This document shows positions 60,465 to 64,000 of a stretch of 64,000 nt of DNA, piece after piece (within the stretch, counting starts at the first letter, position 1; each line of letters starts with the position of its first letter). The stretch is from Agromyces bracchium (GTDB lineage: Bacteria > Actinomycetota > Actinomycetes > Actinomycetales > Microbacteriaceae), in contig NZ_WMLB01000018.1 in assembly GCF_009709675.1 (NCBI RefSeq), positions 47,857 through 111,856 on the forward strand, read 5' to 3'. Under the pieces are notes generated by a model. It had not been told where the DNA came from. It searched no databases and saw only the letters and a list, made by a program, of their open reading frames with translations. The translations under genes were made by a program, and so were the position numbers.

Positions 60465-61409
60465 CTACAGTCCGAGCGTGAGCCGCTCCACGAGTGCCCG
60501 GTAGCGCTCGGCCGTCTGCTCGACGATCTCCGACGGGAGGGTGGGGGGCGCCGACTGCGCGGACCGGTCCCAGTTCGCCGCGAGCCAGTCGCGGACGATC
60601 TGCTTGTCGAAGCTCGCCATGCGGATCTCCGGCGTCGCACCCGTGAGGTACGCCTCGAGGTCCCAGTAGCGGCTCGAATCGCTCGTCAGGACCTCGTCGG
60701 CGAGCGTCACGATGCCGAGCTCGCGGTCGGCGCCGAACTCGAACTTCGTGTCCGCGAGGATCAGGCCCCGCTCCTCGGCGACCTCGGAGGCGTGCTGGAA
60801 GACCGCGAGCGAGATCGCGCGAAGCTGCTCGGCGACGGTCTCGCCGACGAGCTCGACCGTGCGCTCGTACGAGATGTTCTCGTCGTGCTGCCCCAGCGGA
60901 GCCTTCCAGGCGGGCGTGTAGACGGGCTCGGGCAGCCGGTCGCCGTCCTGCAGGCCCGCGGGCAGTGGCAGCCCGCCGATCGCGCCCGTCGCGACATACT
61001 CGGCGTACCCGCTGCCGGTGAGGTAGCCGCGCACCACGCACTCGATCGGGAACATGTCGAGCGTCCGGCAGAGCATCGCCCGGTCGGCGACCGCGGCCGG
61101 GATCTCGGGCAGGTCGTGGTAGCGGTCGTCCTCGGCGTAGGCGAGGTGGTTCGGCACCTCGGGCAGTCGGTCGAACCACCAGCGGGTCAGGGAGGTGAGC
61201 AGCGCGCCCTTGCCCGGGATCTCGGGCTCGAGGACCTCGTCGAACGCGCTCACGCGATCGCTCGCGACGACGAGGACGACGGGCGAGAGCCCCATCGGGT
61301 CGCCGGTCCAGGTGTCGTCGTCGGTCATCAGGTCGGTGGGCACGTACAGGTCGCGCACCTTGCCCGAGTAGACGAGGGTCCAGCCGGTGAGGTCGTTCAC
61401 GTGGGTCAT
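60465..61409 (-). CDS. purC: Phosphoribosylaminoimidazole-succinocarboxamide synthase (SAICAR synthase)
   Basis: 314 residues, the longer actinobacterial/fungal form. YSGKVRDLYVP, VVASDRVSAFDEVLEPEIPGKG, PIECVVRGYLTGSGY, ILADTKFEFG and DEVLTSDSSRYW are all PurC signatures. It couples CAIR with aspartate using ATP. AAGGAGACGG before ATG. Downstream of purD on the same strand with 52 bases between, so probably co-transcribed. Confidence 0.97.
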   Translation of the reverse strand: MTHVNDLTGWTLVYSGKVRDLYVPTDLMTDDDTWTGDPMGLSPVVLVVASDRVSAFDEVLEPEIPGKGALLTSLTRWWFDRLPEVPNHLAYAEDDRYHDLPEIPAAVADRAMLCRTLDMFPIECVVRGYLTGSGYAEYVATGAIGGLPLPAGLQDGDRLPEPVYTPAWKAPLGQHDENISYERTVELVGETVAEQLRAISLAVFQHASEVAEERGLILADTKFEFGADRELGIVTLADEVLTSDSSRYWDLEAYLTGATPEIRMASFDKQIVRDWLAANWDRSAQSAPPTLPSEIVEQTAERYRALVERLTLGL

Positions 61410-61461
61410 GTCCGTCTCCTTCGCGTCGCGGATGCCGTCGCCCGGCAGTCGTCGCACCCGA

Positions 61462-62772
61462 TCAGTCCGCCACGCGCGCGGCGATGTCGGTGCGGTACTG
61501 GCCGCCGCCGAGGCGGAGCTGCCCGATCGCCTCGTACGCGCGTCGGCGCGCCTCGGCGAAGTCGTCGCCCACCGCGACCACGTTGAGCACCCGGCCGCCC
61601 GTCGCGATGAGGTGCGGCTCGGCGTCGTCGCTGGTCGAGCCGACCGCGGTCGCCGCGTGGGCGAGGTGCACGCCCGGCACGGATGCCGCGGCGTCGAGCC
61701 CGTCGAGCCGGCGCCCGGTCTCGGGCGACTCGGGGTAGCCCTCGCTCGCGAGCACGACCGTCACCGCGGCGTCGGTGCGGAACTCCGGGCGGGGGAGTTC
61801 GCCGAGCCCTCCCGTCGCGGCTGCGTAGAGCAGGCCCGAGAGCGGCGTCGCGAGACGCGGCAGCACGACCTGCGTCTCGGGGTCGCCGAAGCGCGCGTTG
61901 AACTCGATGACGCGGATGCCGCGGCTCGTGAGGATCAACCCCGCGTAGAGCAGCCCGATGAACGGCGTCTGCTCCTCGGCGAGCTGCGTCACGGTCGGCT
62001 GCGCGATGGTCTCGATGACCTCGTCGACGAACGCCTCCTCGCTGCCGAACCGCTCGTCGAGCCACGGCAGCGGCGAGTAGGCGCCCATGCCGCCGGTGTT
62101 GGGGCCCTCGTCGCCGTCGCGGAGTCGCTTGTAGTCCTGCGCGGGCGAGAGCGGCAGCACGTTCGTGCCGTCGGAGAGCAGGAAGAGCGAGACCTCCTGG
62201 CCGTCGAGGAACTCCTCGACGAGCACGGGGCCCTGCTGCAGGTAGTGCGCGGCGTGCGCGAGGGCCGCCTCGCGGTCCTCCGTGACGAGCACGCCCTTGC
62301 CCGCGGCCAGGCCGTCGGCCTTCACGACGTACGGCGCGCCGAACTCGTCGAGCACCTCGGTCACCTTCGGGAGCGAGTCGACGAGGCTCGCGCGGCCGGT
62401 CGGCACGCCCGCCGACTCCATGACGCGCTTGGCGAAGGTCTTCGACCCCTCGAGCGCAGCGGCGGCCTTGCCCGGGCCGAACACCGCGATGCCGCGCGTG
62501 CGCAGCGCGTCGGCGACGCCCGCGACGAGCGGCGCCTCGGGGCCGACGACGACGAGCTCGATGTCGTTGTCCATCGCGTAGTCGGCGACGATCACGGGGT
62601 CGGTCGGGTCGAGCGCGATGGTCTCGACGCTGCCACGTGCAGACGAGGTGGGGGATGCCGCGATGCCCGCGTTGCCGGGCGCCGCCACGATCTCGTGGCC
62701 GGCCTCCTCGTCGAGCAGGGCGAGGATGATGGCGTGCTCGCGCGCGCCCGAACCGAGGACGAGGATTCTCAC
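61462..62772 (-). CDS. purD: Phosphoribosylamine-glycine ligase (GAR synthetase)
   Basis: 436 residues. MRILVLGSGAREHAI, VVVGPEAPLVAGVADALR, the ATP-grasp loop VVKADGLAAGKGV, DYKRLRDGDEGPNTGGMGAYSP and EFNARFGDPETQVVLPRL define PurD. It ligates glycine to phosphoribosylamine. GTG start with TAGCCT six bases upstream (62779-62784), a leaderless-type promoter. Leads the purD-purC operon. Confidence 0.97.
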   Translation of the reverse strand: MRILVLGSGAREHAIILALLDEEAGHEIVAAPGNAGIAASPTSSARGSVETIALDPTDPVIVADYAMDNDIELVVVGPEAPLVAGVADALRTRGIAVFGPGKAAAALEGSKTFAKRVMESAGVPTGRASLVDSLPKVTEVLDEFGAPYVVKADGLAAGKGVLVTEDREAALAHAAHYLQQGPVLVEEFLDGQEVSLFLLSDGTNVLPLSPAQDYKRLRDGDEGPNTGGMGAYSPLPWLDERFGSEEAFVDEVIETIAQPTVTQLAEEQTPFIGLLYAGLILTSRGIRVIEFNARFGDPETQVVLPRLATPLSGLLYAAATGGLGELPRPEFRTDAAVTVVLASEGYPESPETGRRLDGLDAAASVPGVHLAHAATAVGSTSDDAEPHLIATGGRVLNVVAVGDDFAEARRRAYEAIGQLRLGGGQYRTDIAARVAD

Positions 62773-62778
62773 CCGCTC

Positions 62779-62784
62779 AGGCTA
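62779..62784 (-). promoter_or_regulatory. -10 box of purD (leaderless type)
   Basis: TAGCCT on the minus strand, six bases before GTG 62772. Confidence 0.5.
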
Positions 62785-62866
62785 CCGGACCCCCTCCCGC
62801 CGGATCGGGCGCGTGACGGCGGCCGACCGGCCACCGTCGCCCGCCGTGCTGGGGGAGGATGGAGGG

Positions 62867-63247
62867 ATGGCGCGCAGGATCGGAGACGTCGAGGGTCGTG
62901 ACGCGGTCGCCGCGTTCGTGCGAGCGGATGCCGCGGCATCCGTCGACCGGAGCACGCTCGCGCTCGCCGTGCGCTACACGCTGCAGCTGCTCGCCGAGCG
63001 CGCACCGGGCGGCACGGTCGAGGTCCGCGTTCCACCGTTCGGGGCGGTGCAGTGCATCGAAGGTCCGCGGCACACGCGCGGCACGCCGCCGAACGTCGTC
63101 GAGACGGATGCCGCGACCTGGCTCGGCCTCGCGACGGGCTCGCTCGCGTGGGTCGACGCCCGCGCTGCTGGGCGGGTGCACGCGTCCGGGCAGCGCGCCG
63201 ACCTCGAGGGCGTCGTGCCCGTGATCGACGCCGCGCGCCTCGCCTGA
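62867..63247 (+). CDS. Sterol-carrier-like (SCP2-type) family protein
   Basis: 126 residues with the actinobacterial SCP-like pattern found beside purD: TLALAVRYTLQLLAERAPGGTVEVRVPPFGAVQCIEGPRHTRGTPPNVVETDAATWLGLATG and a final SGQRADLEGVVPVI. The SCP2 fold binds hydrophobic ligands; role here unknown. GGAGG lies close before ATG and a GAGGAT box sits six bases upstream. Divergent from purD. Confidence 0.9.
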   Translation: MARRIGDVEGRDAVAAFVRADAAASVDRSTLALAVRYTLQLLAERAPGGTVEVRVPPFGAVQCIEGPRHTRGTPPNVVETDAATWLGLATGSLAWVDARAAGRVHASGQRADLEGVVPVIDAARLA

Positions 63248-63360
63248 CCCGCGCACGCCGTCGCCGCGTCGTCGTCGTGCCGTCTCGCTTCATTGCGCAT
63301 GAGAATCCGGGTGATGGGCGGGGCAGATTCATACGGTCGTTGCAACGCGGGGGGTGTTGC

Positions 63361-63963
63361 ATGGCTGGGCGGCGGTTGTATCCGGATTGGATGCGGGAGC
63401 GGTTCGTGGGGTTGGTGCTGGCGGGTGAGTCGGTCTCGTCCGCGGGACGGTTGCTCGGCGTGCCGGTGCCGACGGTGGAGCGGTGGTGGAAGGCTGCGGC
63501 CGTGGGTGTGCCGTTGCGGAAGGGGCGTCGGGGTGGGCTGGTCGAGCCGTTGCCACCGTCGCATGGTAAGTCGGGCCGGTATCTCTCGGACGCGGATCGG
63601 GCGGTGATCCAGGCGGGGTTGGCGTGGCAGCTGACCTTGGCCGAGATCGGCGCGATGATCGGCCGGGACAAGTCGGTGATCAGTCGGGAGGTTCGCCGGA
63701 ACCGGGGTGCGGATGGGGTGTACCGGGCGGCGCTGGCGGATCGGGCCGCGGCCGCGAAACGGCGTCGCCCGAAACCGTTCAAGCTCGCCGCGAACCCGCA
63801 GCTGCGGGCCCGGGTCGAGGCGTGGATGGGCGACGGGTGGAGTCCGGGTCTGATCGCCTGGATGCTCGCCGTGACCGCGGGCGAGGATCAGACTGGGCGG
63901 GTGAGTCACGAGACGATCTACCGGGCCCTGTACGTCCAGGAGCCTGTCAAGTGGTTTGTGTAA
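63361..63963 (+). mobile_element. IS30-family transposase gene, truncated on the right
   Basis: 200 residues. The N-terminal segment PDWMRERFVGLVLAGESVSSAGRLLGVPVPTVERWW is a first helix-turn-helix, and SDADRAVIQAGLAWQLTLAEIGAMIGRDKSVISREVRRNRG is the IS30 helix-turn-helix. DGWSPGLIAWML and VSHETIYRALYVQ follow, but the DDE catalytic domain is absent: the frame changes to EPVKWFV and stops. The bases from about 63942 look like the end of a different element. A non-functional, interrupted copy. Confidence 0.88.
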
Positions 63964-64000
63964 GCGGTCATCGGCGTGGGGTTACAGGTAGGGGTTGATG
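63942..64000. mobile_element. Probable end of a second insertion sequence (IS256-like)
   Basis: From the break in the IS30 frame the sequence reads CCTGTCAAGTGGTTTGTGTA, resembling terminal repeats of IS256-type elements (complement TACACAAACCACTTGACAGG), and runs off the window. Its transposase is not visible, so the family is a guess. Confidence 0.45.

Noticed and set aside
1..64000. CRISPR arrays, tRNA or rRNA genes, replication origin
   Set aside because: No regularly spaced repeats, no cloverleaf-type tRNA sequence, no rRNA stretch and no dnaA-box cluster was seen on reading through; short or degenerate cases could be missed without a covariance search.

Overview
This window is chromosomal DNA from a high-GC actinobacterium, most likely a Microbacteriaceae member of the Agromyces/Microbacterium type. 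The reasons are very GC-rich third codon positions, many GTG starts, frequent leaderless-type promoters (a TAnnnT box 6-7 nt before the start codon), Microbacteriaceae-style palindromic repeats, and actinobacterial families such as the small form of PurL, a YtrA-type GntR regulator and a sterol-carrier-like protein next to purD. I see no rRNA, tRNA, CRISPR array or replication origin. Genus placement is inference.

Layout. 0-2 kb: 3' end of purA, a small antitoxin-like protein and a GNAT acetyltransferase. 2-8 kb: a LytS/LytTR two-component system flanked by two DUF485 plus sodium:solute symporter pairs, one co-transcribed with it and one divergent; three phased direct repeats lie between them. 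8.2-12.6 kb: lipoamide dehydrogenase, an EamA exporter and an amidase. 12.6-14.7 kb: a GntR-ABC transporter operon with a 28-bp operator. 14.8-18.2 kb: a copper operon (copZ, a histidine-rich protein, copA) behind two CsoR-like palindromes. 18.2-22.1 kb: chorismate mutase, an SDR, a Nudix hydrolase and small proteins. 22.1-25.5 kb: purL and a shikimate-dehydrogenase-like gene. 25.7-28.9 kb: a secreted modular GH16 glucanase. 29-38.1 kb: a 3052-residue SpvB/TcB/RHS protein divergent from a winged-helix ATPase regulator. 39.5-46.5 kb: membrane proteins, apt, a flavodoxin, formylglycine-generating enzyme, MscS and an M14 peptidase. 46.5-49.7 kb: a Fur/PerR regulator with catalase. 49.8-54.2 kb: DUF2254, purQ, purS, an acyltransferase and a DUF883-like protein. 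54.3-58.1 kb: a tryptophan-to-anthranilate operon (kynA, an amidohydrolase, kynU) with a duplicated kynU tail. 58.3-63.2 kb: TetR, VOC, purC, purD and an SCP-like gene. 63.3-64 kb: an IS30-type transposase cut short by what looks like a second insertion sequence.

How the genes work together. Six purine genes (purA, purL, purQ, purS, purC, purD) and apt are spread over the window, so the region is a loosened purine cluster into which transport, stress and polysaccharide genes have been placed. PurL, PurQ and PurS form one enzyme complex although encoded about 27 kb apart. Several modules carry a visible control element: the LytTR repeats, the GntR and Per-box operators, the CsoR-like sites, and LacI-type palindromes around the glucanase gene.

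The points most worth a second look are the giant RHS protein with an unclassified C-terminal domain and no adjacent immunity gene, the glucanase whose catalytic domain sits inside a carbohydrate-binding domain, the metal-dependent hydrolase in the position of kynurenine formamidase, the triple LytTR repeat, and the strikingly frequent word CGGATGCC.
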